Source of the DNA: an uncultured SAR86 cluster bacterium
GTDB lineage: Bacteria; Pseudomonadota; Gammaproteobacteria; Magnimaribacterales; D2472
Length of the DNA: 64,000 nucleotides
Direction of reading: 5' to 3'
Assembly (NCBI GenBank): GCA_902557575.1
Contig: CACEAR010000001.1
Span: 62,001 to 126,000, forward strand
The notes beneath the pieces were generated by a model. That model did no database searches. It was not told where the DNA came from and saw only the letters and a list, made by a program, of their open reading frames with translations. This document shows, in pieces, positions 19,875 to 30,980 of this stretch. The position numbers and the translations under genes are program-made. The number at the start of each line of letters is the position of its first letter. Within the stretch, counting starts at the first letter, position 1.

Positions 19875-21437
19875 TTAAGAGTTGTTTTCAATCAATAAGT
19901 TTGGTTGATCTTTACGTTTTTTAAGAAGAAATTCATCATATAGCTTTCCCGTTGCCGTATATGCGCGGAACCTAAGATTATCTTTGTTAATATCTATAAT
20001 TTGATAGAGCTGAGTATTTTCTCCAAGCTTTTTTGCATATGAACCTTTAGTAATTTCATACATTTTTGGTCCGCTTACTGAAACAACATGGACAGTGCCG
20101 ATTTCTGGATCATAAGCTTGCTGATAACCTGTTGGAATATTTTCAACTTTTTTTGCATCAATTAGGCCGGTACGAGAGTAGGTATGATCGTGCCCGCTTA
20201 AAACAAGATCAACTTTAAATTCATCAAGTAATGGTTTCCATAGTTGACGCATTTCTAAATTATCTCGATCTGATGCAGGAGAATATAGTGGATGGTGAAA
20301 TGTAATTATTGTCCAACGATTATCATTCTCTTCTAGAACTTTTCTAAGCCAATCTACTTGAATCTCCATTTCAATATTTGAATCAAGCGATATAAAACGA
20401 ACACCTTGGTAATCCAGATAGTATAAAGTCTCTTTTAATCGTTCATCGGGAACATTCTGGATTGGAAAAGAGAATTGTGGTCTCCAATGATTGCTAACCT
20501 TTTGAATACCATCCGGATTTTGAAGACGATCATATAGTGGAGCTTTGCCACCCAAAATTGGTTTATCTATAAGTTCTTCTTTTTTGTACCCCGTAATTAA
20601 TTCAATGCCCTCATCAGCATCTATTATTTCTCCAGAATCTTTAATCTTTATTGTTCCTGTTCTATTTTGAAAGTCTTCGATATCAACAATAAAGATCTCT
20701 GGATTATCATTGTTTAAAGATTCAATTTCGATATTGATAGGTTGGCCATCTTTGTTTGTCCATATTCTTTTAGTCTCAGAATCTTTTTGATATTCATGAT
20801 TGCCAGGGGTTGCTATTACAGGAATTGTTCCATTTACCCAATCAGGACCCTGATGCCATTCACCCCATTGTGAGTCCATATTGTGTTCATCAATTAAATC
20901 ACCAGCATGTAATGTAAATGCAGCTCTTGGTGCGTCACGAAAAGCTTCCCTAAAAACTCTTGACCAATGAGTTCTCACTTCATTTTGTGCGTCACCGAAA
21001 TAAATAAAACTGAAGGGATCTTCTGAAGAGCTTGCAGTTTTAAAGTGATAATACTCTGTCCAATTTACTCCATCTCCAACTCTATAAGCATATAGAGTAT
21101 TGGGTTGAAGATTCTTAAAAGTAACACTATGGTAATGAGCATCATTTATATCACTCTCGAAGTAACTTGTTTCTGCTTTAAACTCATCTGGCTTAAGCGC
21201 CCTCCCATTTGCATTTGCTATAGCAAGCTGTGCAAGCCCCACTTCGATAGATGTATCAGTTCTCCATGTTACTGCTTGGGTTGTTGCAGGATCATCATTC
21301 CAAGTTAAGACTACTCTATCTGGCAGAGGTGTTGGAGCATGTGCCATTTCGTCAGGATACTTCTCAATAGAAGAATTTGGATGCGATAGAAGAGTTATCG
21401 AAAAGAAGAAAGTTAAAAAATAAAAAAATCTGTGCAT
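19875..21437 (-). CDS. secreted purple-acid-phosphatase-like metallophosphoesterase with PAS-like insertion
   Basis: Signal peptide; FnIII-like N-terminus; YFGDAQ, LHAGDLID, GNHEY, TFHHPLYS, GHDHTYSRTG metal motifs; IKDSGEIIDADEGIELITGYKKEELIDKPI resembles a PAS core. Confidence 0.85.
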   Translation of the reverse strand: MHRFFYFLTFFFSITLLSHPNSSIEKYPDEMAHAPTPLPDRVVLTWNDDPATTQAVTWRTDTSIEVGLAQLAIANANGRALKPDEFKAETSYFESDINDAHYHSVTFKNLQPNTLYAYRVGDGVNWTEYYHFKTASSSEDPFSFIYFGDAQNEVRTHWSRVFREAFRDAPRAAFTLHAGDLIDEHNMDSQWGEWHQGPDWVNGTIPVIATPGNHEYQKDSETKRIWTNKDGQPINIEIESLNNDNPEIFIVDIEDFQNRTGTIKIKDSGEIIDADEGIELITGYKKEELIDKPILGGKAPLYDRLQNPDGIQKVSNHWRPQFSFPIQNVPDERLKETLYYLDYQGVRFISLDSNIEMEIQVDWLRKVLEENDNRWTIITFHHPLYSPASDRDNLEMRQLWKPLLDEFKVDLVLSGHDHTYSRTGLIDAKKVENIPTGYQQAYDPEIGTVHVVSVSGPKMYEITKGSYAKKLGENTQLYQIIDINKDNLRFRAYTATGKLYDEFLLKKRKDQPNLLIENNS

Positions 21438-21514
21438 AACGGTATAGATTTTACTCGAAAAAATTTATGTAAGTGTGGCTAAGAAGAAACTTTTTGTATC
21501 AGGTTTGAAAAAGA

Positions 21515-21592
<78 letters not shown>

Positions 21593-21644
21593 AATTAAAT
21601 TGGAAGGAGCATTTTACCCTCCAAATGCAATCACAACAATACGT

Positions 21645-22319
21645 TTAGCTCTTTATAGATTTATATAGGCTAAAGTAGATGTACATCCAGGGGAGAATGC
21701 AAACATACTCTACAAGCCCTGCCCCAATAGTTCCTGCAACTGGATTGCCATCGAATATTACACCTGACATTAATGAGCCCGCTACAAGAGTAAGTACAAA
21801 AAATATAAAGGTTAAAAAGAAAAGGGTTGTTCCGTGTTCATCGGTTGCTTCCCATGAAGCTCTAAGAGAATCCATAACGCCCTTATCTTCAAACATAATA
21901 TATGCTGGGAAAAGGTAAACACGTCCCATAAAATAAAAGGCAGGAAGTATTAAAAGGATTGCTCCCAAGCCAATCAATAAGGATGAAAGAATAGTTGCTC
22001 CAAGCAATGGAAAGAATTTCTTAAACCCAGCAGATAATGCATTTATTGGATTAGAGGCCTCTTGCGACATAATTGATTGATAAGCAACCATCAATCCGCC
22101 AGTAAGAGATACACTGAGCACAATAGCAATAAGTGAAACTATCATAATGCTTGCTACGTTTCCGGACATATACTCGCTTATATCCATTGGATCCATTCCA
22201 TCAATAGGTATTAATAAATATGCGACTAGCATTTCACTCACCATTACTGGTAAAACTAGTAAAAATAGATATTGAAAGTTTTTAAGCGCAAATTCCCATG
22301 CTGCAATGAATTGATTCAT
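21645..22319 (-). CDS. multi-pass membrane protein, YciC-like
   Basis: Repeated hydrophobic segments; FMGRVYLFPAYIMFEDKGVMDSLRASWEAT pattern. Confidence 0.5.
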   Translation of the reverse strand: MNQFIAAWEFALKNFQYLFLLVLPVMVSEMLVAYLLIPIDGMDPMDISEYMSGNVASIMIVSLIAIVLSVSLTGGLMVAYQSIMSQEASNPINALSAGFKKFFPLLGATILSSLLIGLGAILLILPAFYFMGRVYLFPAYIMFEDKGVMDSLRASWEATDEHGTTLFFLTFIFFVLTLVAGSLMSGVIFDGNPVAGTIGAGLVEYVCILPWMYIYFSLYKSIKS

Positions 22320-22356
22320 GTTTTTACCTCTAATTTATTGATAAGATATTGTATAC

Positions 22357-24465
22357 ATGAAACTATCCCGTATCTACTTTATAACCTTTATTTTTGTAGC
22401 AGGTTGCTCAAATATGAATAATGATGAAAATTACCCAGAATCTAGGAAAGATGGCACTGTTGAGGAGATCTTCGGAGTAACAGTTGAGGACCAATATAGG
22501 TGGCTTGAGGACTTCACATCGCCTGAATCTACCGCTTGGGAGCAAAATCAGAACAAATTTACTGAAAAATACCTAAAAAAAGGTCCTTTTACTCGAAAAA
22601 TTGGTAAAGATTTAGAAAAAGTATGGGATGGGGAGTCAATTAGTACTCCATATGTGCAAAATGATCGAATTTTTTACTATTTTAATGAGGGTGATTGGCA
22701 GCATAGCAAATTAATGATGAAAGACTGCCTTGAAGAATGTGGGGCAGAAGTATTAATTGATCCAAATTCATTTTCAGATGACGGAACATTCTCTTTGGGC
22801 GGAACTAGCATTAGTCCAGATGGAAAATGGATCGCATATTCAGTTTCGGATGGAGGATCAGATTGGCGCATTTGGAAAATTATGAACATAGAGACTCGAG
22901 AGCTTTTAGAGGAAACGATTAATTGGTCAAAATTTTCTGGAGCCGTTTGGGAAAAAAATAATTCAGGTTTTTATTATCAAAAATATTCTGAGCCAACAGA
23001 TGAGTTGTTAGCAGATATAAATGAACAACCAAAATTAATGTTTCATAAATTAGGTACATCACAAGATGAAGATGAGCTAATTTATGAAAATCCTGACCAG
23101 CCCAGATGGGGTTGGTCGATTTCGATCTCCGAAAATAATGCTCATAAAATTCTTTCGATCAGTGATGGGACAGAAGAAAAAAATAGAATCTATATTAAAT
23201 CTAATGATTCTGAAAATTTCATTCCAGTCATCGATGAGCTAATTGGTGAGTATGGATACATAACAAGCAAAGATGATGTTCTATTTTTCTACTCAACAGA
23301 AAATGCTCCTAATGGAAAAGTTTCAGCGCTAACAATTAAAAACGGATCTTACGTTTGGAATGACGTAATTAGTGAATCTGATTTTGCAATTCGTTCTGTC
23401 AATATAGTCAATGAAAAAATAGTTATTAATTATCTGGTAGATACCATTTCAAAAATTAAATTCTTCGACATGAATGGAAATCATCTGAATGATCTCAATT
23501 TTGAGCTAGCTGGAACAATAAGCGGATTTGGTGGCGGAATAGATAATAAAGAAACTTACTTTAATTTTTCTAACTACGTTACCCCGACAAAAATCTACAA
23601 GATAAATATGGAAGATTTCTCTTACGATGTTTTTTGGGAAGAGCGACTAGCAGATCATAATGTAGATGATTATGAGACAAAATTATGGTTTTATGAATCA
23701 AAAGATGGAACGAAAATACCACTGCATATCAGTAGTTTAAGTAATATTAATGTTGATGAAAATACACCAGTGTTGCTTTATGGATATGGAGGTTTTGATA
23801 TCTCAATTCTTCCTGGGTTTAGTAAAAGATTTCTATCTTGGATGAATCAAGGTGGCGTTGTTGCAGTTGCAAGTTTGCGAGGTGGTTCTGAGTATGGAGC
23901 AAAATGGCATGAGGATGGGATGCTCTTTAACAAGCAAAATGTCTTTGATGATTTTGCCTATGCTGCAAAATTTTTACATGCAACTGGAATTGGTTCTCCA
24001 GAGACAACTGCAATTGAGGGAAGATCAAATGGTGGACTTTTAGTTGGAGCAACTATGCTTCAAAATCCTGAGTTATTCAAAGTGGCTTTACCAGGAGTTG
24101 GAGTTATGGATATGCTGAGATTTCATAAGTTTACAATTGGCTGGGCGTGGACAAGCGACTATGGATCACCAGATGAAAAAGATGCTTTTTTAAATTTGTA
24201 TGAGTATTCGCCCTATCACAATATTCAAGATGGAGTATGTTATCCAACTACTTTAGTTTTTACTTCTAACAGAGATGATCGTGTTGTGCCATCCCACTCA
24301 TATAAATTTGCAGCCCGTCTTCAAGAAGCTCAAGGTTGTGAAAATAAAATTTTAATTAGAATTGAAGATCGAGCTGGACATGGTGCAGGTACTCCTCGAT
24401 CAAAACAGATTGAAGCAATATCTGAAATATATGGATTTGCTCTAAATGAAATTTCTAAGAAATAA
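22357..24465 (+). CDS. prolyl oligopeptidase family serine peptidase (S9A), lipoprotein signal
   Basis: VAGCSN lipobox; ASLRGGSEYGAKWHE; EGRSNGGLLVGA catalytic Ser motif; DDRVVPSHSYKFAARLQ; DRAGHGAG. Confidence 0.93.
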   Translation: MKLSRIYFITFIFVAGCSNMNNDENYPESRKDGTVEEIFGVTVEDQYRWLEDFTSPESTAWEQNQNKFTEKYLKKGPFTRKIGKDLEKVWDGESISTPYVQNDRIFYYFNEGDWQHSKLMMKDCLEECGAEVLIDPNSFSDDGTFSLGGTSISPDGKWIAYSVSDGGSDWRIWKIMNIETRELLEETINWSKFSGAVWEKNNSGFYYQKYSEPTDELLADINEQPKLMFHKLGTSQDEDELIYENPDQPRWGWSISISENNAHKILSISDGTEEKNRIYIKSNDSENFIPVIDELIGEYGYITSKDDVLFFYSTENAPNGKVSALTIKNGSYVWNDVISESDFAIRSVNIVNEKIVINYLVDTISKIKFFDMNGNHLNDLNFELAGTISGFGGGIDNKETYFNFSNYVTPTKIYKINMEDFSYDVFWEERLADHNVDDYETKLWFYESKDGTKIPLHISSLSNINVDENTPVLLYGYGGFDISILPGFSKRFLSWMNQGGVVAVASLRGGSEYGAKWHEDGMLFNKQNVFDDFAYAAKFLHATGIGSPETTAIEGRSNGGLLVGATMLQNPELFKVALPGVGVMDMLRFHKFTIGWAWTSDYGSPDEKDAFLNLYEYSPYHNIQDGVCYPTTLVFTSNRDDRVVPSHSYKFAARLQEAQGCENKILIRIEDRAGHGAGTPRSKQIEAISEIYGFALNEISKK

Positions 24466-25650
24466 TTAGGTTTTAATTTTTAAGAATCTTCTCTTGCCAA
24501 CTTGGACAAGTAACTCTTGATTTTTTTCAATACTGAGTTTTGGGTCATAAATTTTTTCATCATTAATTTTTACTGCTCCTTGTTTAACTAAACGCATCGC
24601 TTCCGACGTGCTCTGAACTAGTCCAGATTCTTTAAGCAAGTTCCCAATCGCAATGTCATCATCCAAAGAAATTGAGAACGTTTCTATATCTTTTGGCTTT
24701 GCCCCTTTTTGGAATCTATCAAGAAAAGTATTTTTTGCATTTTCAGCATCTTCTTTGGAATGAAATCGCTCAATTATCTCTTCAGCAAGCAAAATCTTAG
24801 TATCTCGAGGGTTCATACCCGATTTCACCTCTTTTTTAAGCTCATTTACCTCATTTATTGGCCTAAAACTCAGTAATTCGAACCATCTCCACATCAAATC
24901 ATCAGAAATTGACATAATTTTGCCGAACATTTCATCAGGATCTTCATTGATACCAACATAATTATCTAAAGATTTAGACATTTTATTAATTCCATCCAAG
25001 CCTTCTAAAATAGGAAGAGTTATACAAACTTGAGGCTCTTGATCAAATGCCCTTTGCAGCTCTCTTCCCACAAGAAGATTAAATTTTTGGTCAGTCCCGC
25101 CCATTTCCACATCTGCCTTTAAAGCGATTGAGTCATAAGCCTGAATTAAAGGATATAAAAACTCGTGAATGGCAATTTGTTGATTTGCTTTGTAGCGTTT
25201 CGAAAAATCATCTCTTTCAAGCATACGGCCTAAATTATATTTTGATGCAAGCCCAATAATTCCATCGGCACCCAGATCTTCACACCACTCAGAGTTAAAT
25301 CTGATATCTGTTAAATCTTTATTTAAGATTTTAAATACTTGATCAGAGTAAGTTTTAGCATTTTTTTCAAGTTCCTCTTTATCAAGTGATGGACGTGTTT
25401 TGTTTTTGCCAGATGGGTCCCCTATTCTTCCAGTAAAATCTCCGATTAAAAAAACTACCTTATGACCGAGGTCTTGGAAGTGCCTCATCTTATTTAAGAT
25501 CACAGTGTGGCCAAGATGAAGATCGGGTGCAGTTGGGTCAAATCCAACTTTAACAGTTAGTTGTTTTTTAGATTTAAGTTTTGAAATAAGGTCGTCTTCA
25601 GTTAAGACCTCATCGATGCCTCGCTTTATTAATTCAAGAGATTCTTTCAT
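24466..25650 (-). CDS. tyrS: tyrosyl-tRNA synthetase
   Basis: [31 protein letters not shown] (KMSKS), C-terminal S4-like domain. Confidence 0.97.
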   Translation of the reverse strand: MKESLELIKRGIDEVLTEDDLISKLKSKKQLTVKVGFDPTAPDLHLGHTVILNKMRHFQDLGHKVVFLIGDFTGRIGDPSGKNKTRPSLDKEELEKNAKTYSDQVFKILNKDLTDIRFNSEWCEDLGADGIIGLASKYNLGRMLERDDFSKRYKANQQIAIHEFLYPLIQAYDSIALKADVEMGGTDQKFNLLVGRELQRAFDQEPQVCITLPILEGLDGINKMSKSLDNYVGINEDPDEMFGKIMSISDDLMWRWFELLSFRPINEVNELKKEVKSGMNPRDTKILLAEEIIERFHSKEDAENAKNTFLDRFQKGAKPKDIETFSISLDDDIAIGNLLKESGLVQSTSEAMRLVKQGAVKINDEKIYDPKLSIEKNQELLVQVGKRRFLKIKT

Positions 25651-25685
25651 AAAAATTTTTCTCCATCATAGTATAAAATAACTTT

Positions 25686-28600
25686 ATGAAAGATTTCACA
25701 AAATTCCATTCAGATAAGGAAATTGCTAAATATTTAATAAGTGAATTTGATAACTCTAAAGAGAAAGAAATCTTTTCAGCAACAAAAAAAATAATCACTG
25801 AGTGTAGGAAAAATAAGTCAGGCAGAACACTACTAGATAAATTTCTAAGTGAGTATGGTTTAACAAATGATGAAGGCGTTGCCTTAATGTGTCTTGCTGA
25901 ATCTGTTCTAAGAATCCCAGATGACAACACAAAAGATGAACTAATATCTGAAAAGATTACAAACTCAAATTGGGTAGATCATATTAATCAGGCAGATAGC
26001 TTATTCGTTAATGCAGCTACTTGGGGCTTACTAATTGCAGGTAAAGTTATTCAGCCTCCAAGAGCATTATTTGATAATCCGCTTGAGTGGATAGGCAAAC
26101 TGACACAAAAAACTGGAGAGACTTCTGTGCGGCAAGCAATCACGACTGCAATGCAGATCTTGAGCAAAGAATTTGTAATGGGAAATGATTTTGATTCTGT
26201 TATCAAAAGTTCAAATCTGAAAAAGTCCATCCACAGCTTTGATATGCTTGGTGAAGCTGCAAGAACTAAATCACAAGCAGAAGGTTTCTATAATTCTTAT
26301 GTTGAGGCGATTGAAAGGGTTGCTAAACTTAATAGAGAGTTTGGAATCAATCATGGAGTATCAATAAAGCTTTCAGCACTTCATCCAAGATACGAAACTC
26401 TCAAATATGAATTAACAAAAAAAGAGATCCTCAACTCAATCCTAAGCCTAGTTAACCTCGCATATCAAAATGATGTAGAGATAACAATTGATGCTGAAGA
26501 ACAACACAGGCTCTCTATAAGTCAAGATTTGATTGAAGAAGTTGCTATGAGTAAAAGAATAAATGATTGGAATGGATTGGGTTTTGCTATTCAAGCTTAT
26601 GGGAAGAGAGCATCAAATGTTGTCAATTGGGCGAATGAGTTGTGCTCTAAAAGAGAAAAAATGCATGTCAGGCTGACAAAAGGCGCTTATTGGGATGGAG
26701 AAATAAAATTCTCTCAAGCCGGAGGTCATGAGGGGTTCCCAGTCCTTGTTAATAAAAGTCTTACTGACCTTAACTATTTATTTATTGCCTCAAAGCTTCT
26801 TGGCTCAGATAATCTGAAGCCTAAGTTTGCTACTCATAATGCTCATTCTATAGCCTCGATTTACTTTATGGCCGAAGAGAAAGAATATGAATTCCAAAGA
26901 CTTTTTGGAATGGGAGAGCTACTTTATAAGTCTGCAGATAAGGTTCTAGGAGGAATACCTTCCGCCGGAATATATGCACCCATTGGTCCATATAAAGATC
27001 TGCTCCCATATTTAGTAAGAAGACTGCTTGAAAATGGTGCTAACAGCTCATTTGTGAATAACTTACTTAATCCAGAAGTGAGTCCAGATGATCTAGCAGA
27101 AGATCCAGTTAAATCTGTAAAAAAAGCTATTGATAAACTTCAACATGAAAAAATAGTAAACCCATCAGATATCTTCTCTCCAAGAGTTAATTCATCTGGA
27201 TATGACTTAAGCGAACCTAAGAATCTACTTGACTTAAAATCTGACCTTTTGAAATTTGATAATTTAAAAGTTGAGGCAAAAAACTTTTGTAGCGAAATTA
27301 ATGAATCTAAAAATGAGAAACGATACTCAATAGCTAATGGAAATGAGATTGGGGATTGTTCTTTTGCAGATATAGCAAATGAATTAAATTTCCAACAATG
27401 CACTGAATGGAAAAATACTCCTGTTAGCGAGAGAGCAGATATCTTTTATAGAATTGCTGATAATTTAGAGAAAGATTCTACAAAATTCTTATATTACTTA
27501 ATTCATGAAGCCGGGAAAACATACAAAGATTCCTATGATGAAATTAGGGAGGCAGTCGATTTTCTTAGATATTATGCAGACAATGCTAAAAGTCTTTTAA
27601 GCGAACCCAACAACCTCAATGGTCCAACAGGTGAATCTAATCAACTTTTCTACCAGTCAAAAGGTACTTTTGTGTGCATCAGCCCATGGAATTTCCCGCT
27701 TGCCATTTTTGCAGGCCAAATAGCCGCGGCTCTTGTAACAGGAAATTCAGTTATATCAAAGCCGTCTGAGCATACTCCAATCATTGCGACCATGATGATT
27801 GAGCTTTTTTATAAAAATGGTGTACCAAAATCTGCATTAAAATTAATTCAGGGAGATGGCTCAATAGGTTCAAAACTAATTTCATTTGATCACATTTCTG
27901 GAGTTGCCTTTACGGGATCCTCAGCAACTGCAAAGAAAATTAATCTCCAGTTGGCTAAAAAAGATGGCCCTATCTCTTCTTTAATTGCTGAAACTGGTGG
28001 CCTTAATGCAATGTTTATAGATTCCAGCTCTCTTCATGAGCAGGTTGTCGATGACATAATGCGATCTTCCTTTAATAGTGCTGGGCAAAGATGTTCTGCT
28101 TTGAGGTTAGCAATTATTCATGAGAGTATTTTTGATGATCTGGTAGAGATGATTAAAGATGCAATGGCTGAACTCACTGTTGGTAATCCCGAAGACTTCC
28201 ACTGTGATGTGGGTCCAATTATCGATGAAAGATCAAGAAATATGCTTCTTGAATATATTTCAGAATGTTCAAACAATGGATATCAAGTTTTTAGCCATAA
28301 TCAAGCTCCTGATGGTAATTTTGTTTCGCCTACCTTGATTGAATTAAATTCGATTGATGATATAAATGAAGAAAAGTTTGGACCGATACTTCATGTCATC
28401 AAATACAAAACTGATGAGCTTGATCAAATTCTAACTGCTCTTAAGAATAAACAATATGGTTTAACCATGGGTGTCCATTCTAGAATTGAATCAAAGGCAG
28501 ACGACATCATAAATAAATCTATTGCTGGAAATACTTATATTAATAGAGATATTGTGGGTGCTGTTGTCGGCTCTCAACCATTTGGAGGAACTGGTTTATC

Positions 28601-28721
28601 AGGGACTGGATTCAAGGCTGGTGGCCCAAACTACTTACTCCAATTTGTTGATGAGAGATCGATAACTAAAAATACAGTTGCTTTTGGTGGCAATGCCGAA
28701 ATACTCAATTTAGAAGACTGA
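25686..28721 (+). CDS. putA: bifunctional proline dehydrogenase / L-glutamate gamma-semialdehyde dehydrogenase
   Basis: PRODH motifs (SIKLSALHPRYE, VRLTKGAYWDGEIK) followed by ALDH motifs (FVCISPWNFPLAIFAGQIAAAL, AETGGLNAMFID, FNSAGQRCSALR). Confidence 0.97.
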   Translation: MKDFTKFHSDKEIAKYLISEFDNSKEKEIFSATKKIITECRKNKSGRTLLDKFLSEYGLTNDEGVALMCLAESVLRIPDDNTKDELISEKITNSNWVDHINQADSLFVNAATWGLLIAGKVIQPPRALFDNPLEWIGKLTQKTGETSVRQAITTAMQILSKEFVMGNDFDSVIKSSNLKKSIHSFDMLGEAARTKSQAEGFYNSYVEAIERVAKLNREFGINHGVSIKLSALHPRYETLKYELTKKEILNSILSLVNLAYQNDVEITIDAEEQHRLSISQDLIEEVAMSKRINDWNGLGFAIQAYGKRASNVVNWANELCSKREKMHVRLTKGAYWDGEIKFSQAGGHEGFPVLVNKSLTDLNYLFIASKLLGSDNLKPKFATHNAHSIASIYFMAEEKEYEFQRLFGMGELLYKSADKVLGGIPSAGIYAPIGPYKDLLPYLVRRLLENGANSSFVNNLLNPEVSPDDLAEDPVKSVKKAIDKLQHEKIVNPSDIFSPRVNSSGYDLSEPKNLLDLKSDLLKFDNLKVEAKNFCSEINESKNEKRYSIANGNEIGDCSFADIANELNFQQCTEWKNTPVSERADIFYRIADNLEKDSTKFLYYLIHEAGKTYKDSYDEIREAVDFLRYYADNAKSLLSEPNNLNGPTGESNQLFYQSKGTFVCISPWNFPLAIFAGQIAAALVTGNSVISKPSEHTPIIATMMIELFYKNGVPKSALKLIQGDGSIGSKLISFDHISGVAFTGSSATAKKINLQLAKKDGPISSLIAETGGLNAMFIDSSSLHEQVVDDIMRSSFNSAGQRCSALRLAIIHESIFDDLVEMIKDAMAELTVGNPEDFHCDVGPIIDERSRNMLLEYISECSNNGYQVFSHNQAPDGNFVSPTLIELNSIDDINEEKFGPILHVIKYKTDELDQILTALKNKQYGLTMGVHSRIESKADDIINKSIAGNTYINRDIVGAVVGSQPFGGTGLSGTGFKAGGPNYLLQFVDERSITKNTVAFGGNAEILNLED

Positions 28722-29977
28722 TGATTGAATACAAAAGAATATCATTTAAGTATGTTGTGTTGGCATTTCTAATTGCAGCCTTTTTAATTATTCTTCTAAG
28801 CGTCGATCGCAAGAATAATGAAGCTCCGCCAATTGAAGATGTATTTATTGAAGAGCTTTTTAAACCTGAGCTTGAAAGAGTGGAAACATCCGCGATCCAC
28901 GAAGTGAAAGATGGAGAAAATTTATCAATTATTTTTGAAGACTATAGAGTGCCTTTAAATACTGTTTATAAAATTCTTAAGCTTGATAGAAGTAATGAGC
29001 TAAGAAATATTAGACCTGGTGATGAAATTAAGTTTTCTTTCCTTAATGATGAGATAAATAGAATTGAAATCAAAAAAGATATCTTGAATAGCATAATGGT
29101 CGATATAGGAGAAGATATTTCAATTGAAAAGATTGTAAAAGAAGTTGAAAAACTTAAATCAATTAGCATGGGAGAGATTCAAAGCTCTTTTTATGAGTCT
29201 GGTCTAAAAGCAAATATGCCGGACAGTATTATTATGGACTTCGCTTTTATTTTTGGCTGGGATATTGATTTCATATTTGATGTTCGAAATGGAGATACTT
29301 TTTCAGTTATTTATGAAACTGACTATTCAGAAGGAGAAAAGATTTCTAGCGGCGACATAATTTTCGCTGAATTCATTAATAATGGTCAGAGATATACTGC
29401 CCAGAGATATTTTGATGATGAGCTTGGAAAGCAATATTTTGATGAAAATGGTAAGAATGTAAAAAAAGCTTTTTTAAGAGCGCCATTAGATTTTGCTTAT
29501 ATTAGTTCTCACTTCAATCCAAACAGGATGCATCCAATACTCCATAAGATTAAGGCACATAACGGAGTAGATTATGCAGCTAGAAGAAATACTCCAATTA
29601 AGGCCTCAGGCGAGGGTGTTATTTCCTTTGCCGGATGGAAAAGTGGTTATGGAAGGACTTTAGAGATCCGTCATGGCGGAAATATATCAACTCTTTATGC
29701 CCACTTGGAAAAGTTTGAATCAAAAATAAAAGTCGGCACCAAAGTCTCTCAGGGTCAAATCATTGCTTTTGTGGGTGATTCTGGATTGGCAACTGCACCG
29801 CATCTACATTATGAATTTAGAATTGGTGATAAAAGGACTGATCCAGTTAAAGTAGAACTACCATCAGCTAAGCCAATTGATCAGTCTAAGCTAGAGGGTT
29901 TCAAAGCTATTGTCCAAGAAAGTAAAGAGGCGTTAAAAGTTTTTGACTTAGAAAGTAATGAAGTAGGTTATGAGTAA
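28721..29977 (+). CDS. mepM: M23 family peptidoglycan endopeptidase, MepM-like
   Basis: N-terminal anchor, LysM/OapA-like GENLSIIFEDYRV, RMHPILHKIKAHNGVDYAARRNTPIKASGEGVI, HLHYEFRIG. Confidence 0.92.
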   Translation: MIEYKRISFKYVVLAFLIAAFLIILLSVDRKNNEAPPIEDVFIEELFKPELERVETSAIHEVKDGENLSIIFEDYRVPLNTVYKILKLDRSNELRNIRPGDEIKFSFLNDEINRIEIKKDILNSIMVDIGEDISIEKIVKEVEKLKSISMGEIQSSFYESGLKANMPDSIIMDFAFIFGWDIDFIFDVRNGDTFSVIYETDYSEGEKISSGDIIFAEFINNGQRYTAQRYFDDELGKQYFDENGKNVKKAFLRAPLDFAYISSHFNPNRMHPILHKIKAHNGVDYAARRNTPIKASGEGVISFAGWKSGYGRTLEIRHGGNISTLYAHLEKFESKIKVGTKVSQGQIIAFVGDSGLATAPHLHYEFRIGDKRTDPVKVELPSAKPIDQSKLEGFKAIVQESKEALKVFDLESNEVGYE

Positions 29978-30980
29978 ATATTTTATTGGGTTAATGACCG
30001 GAACAAGCGCTGATTCAATTGATGGGTGTGTGGTGGATTTCAGTAATGGATTTGAACTTATACACTCAAAATCAAACAATCTTGAAAAAAACTACAAGTC
30101 AAAATATGAGGAAGCTATTAAAAAAGGCTTTAAGAACAAAGAAGATGACGAAATTGTGCTTGAGCTTGAGGAGAGCTTAAATAAGAGCTCTGTGAAGCTA
30201 ATTAAAAACTTGTTAGAAGAAATTGATACATCTTTAATATCTGCAATAGGTTTTCCTGGACAAACTATGTTTCATGACACTGAGCGAAGCTATCAAATCG
30301 GATGCGCTCAATTTCTAGCTGATGAAGTTGGAATTAAAGTAATTCATGATTTTAGAAACTATGACATGCAAAAAGGAGGTTTGGGTGCGCCGCTCGTTCC
30401 AGAATTCCATAAATATCTTTTTGCTGAATCAAACAAAAGAAAAGCTATTTTCAATATTGGAGGAATATCTAATGGTACTTACTTGGATGGAGAAGATATT
30501 AAAGTAGCTTCAGATGTCGGACCTGGTAACTGTTTAATAGATTTAGTCGCAATGCGTGACTTTGGGATGCCATATGATGAAGATGGAAAGATTGCAGCTA
30601 CAGGACAAATAGATCAAAGGCTTTTAAATAGCTTGCTCGATAAAATCCGCACTAAAAGCTATCCCAGAGCAGATGATAAATCTTTTTACTATAATCTTGA
30701 TGAACTTGAATCAAATAAGCCTGAAAATCTATTGGCAACTCTAAGCGAGCTAACCGCTTTGTGTATATCTGATTTTTGCCGTTCTTGTGATATGCCTGTG
30801 GAGATATTGCTGCATGGTGGTGGTACCAAAAATAAATTCCTCATGGAAAGACTGGAGAAAAATATTGGATCATCTTTAAGATTTACAGACCATTTTATCC
30901 CTTCAAAATTTGTAGAATCTGCAGCTTTTGCTTATCTAGCTTATTTGAAAAGAGGTTTATTGGTTGAACCTAGACGGTAA
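29970..30980 (+). CDS. anmK: anhydro-N-acetylmuramic acid kinase
   Basis: GLMTGTSADSIDG, NIGGISNGTYL, DVGPGNCLIDL, LLHGGGTKNKFLMERL. Confidence 0.95.
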   Translation: MSKYFIGLMTGTSADSIDGCVVDFSNGFELIHSKSNNLEKNYKSKYEEAIKKGFKNKEDDEIVLELEESLNKSSVKLIKNLLEEIDTSLISAIGFPGQTMFHDTERSYQIGCAQFLADEVGIKVIHDFRNYDMQKGGLGAPLVPEFHKYLFAESNKRKAIFNIGGISNGTYLDGEDIKVASDVGPGNCLIDLVAMRDFGMPYDEDGKIAATGQIDQRLLNSLLDKIRTKSYPRADDKSFYYNLDELESNKPENLLATLSELTALCISDFCRSCDMPVEILLHGGGTKNKFLMERLEKNIGSSLRFTDHFIPSKFVESAAFAYLAYLKRGLLVEPRR

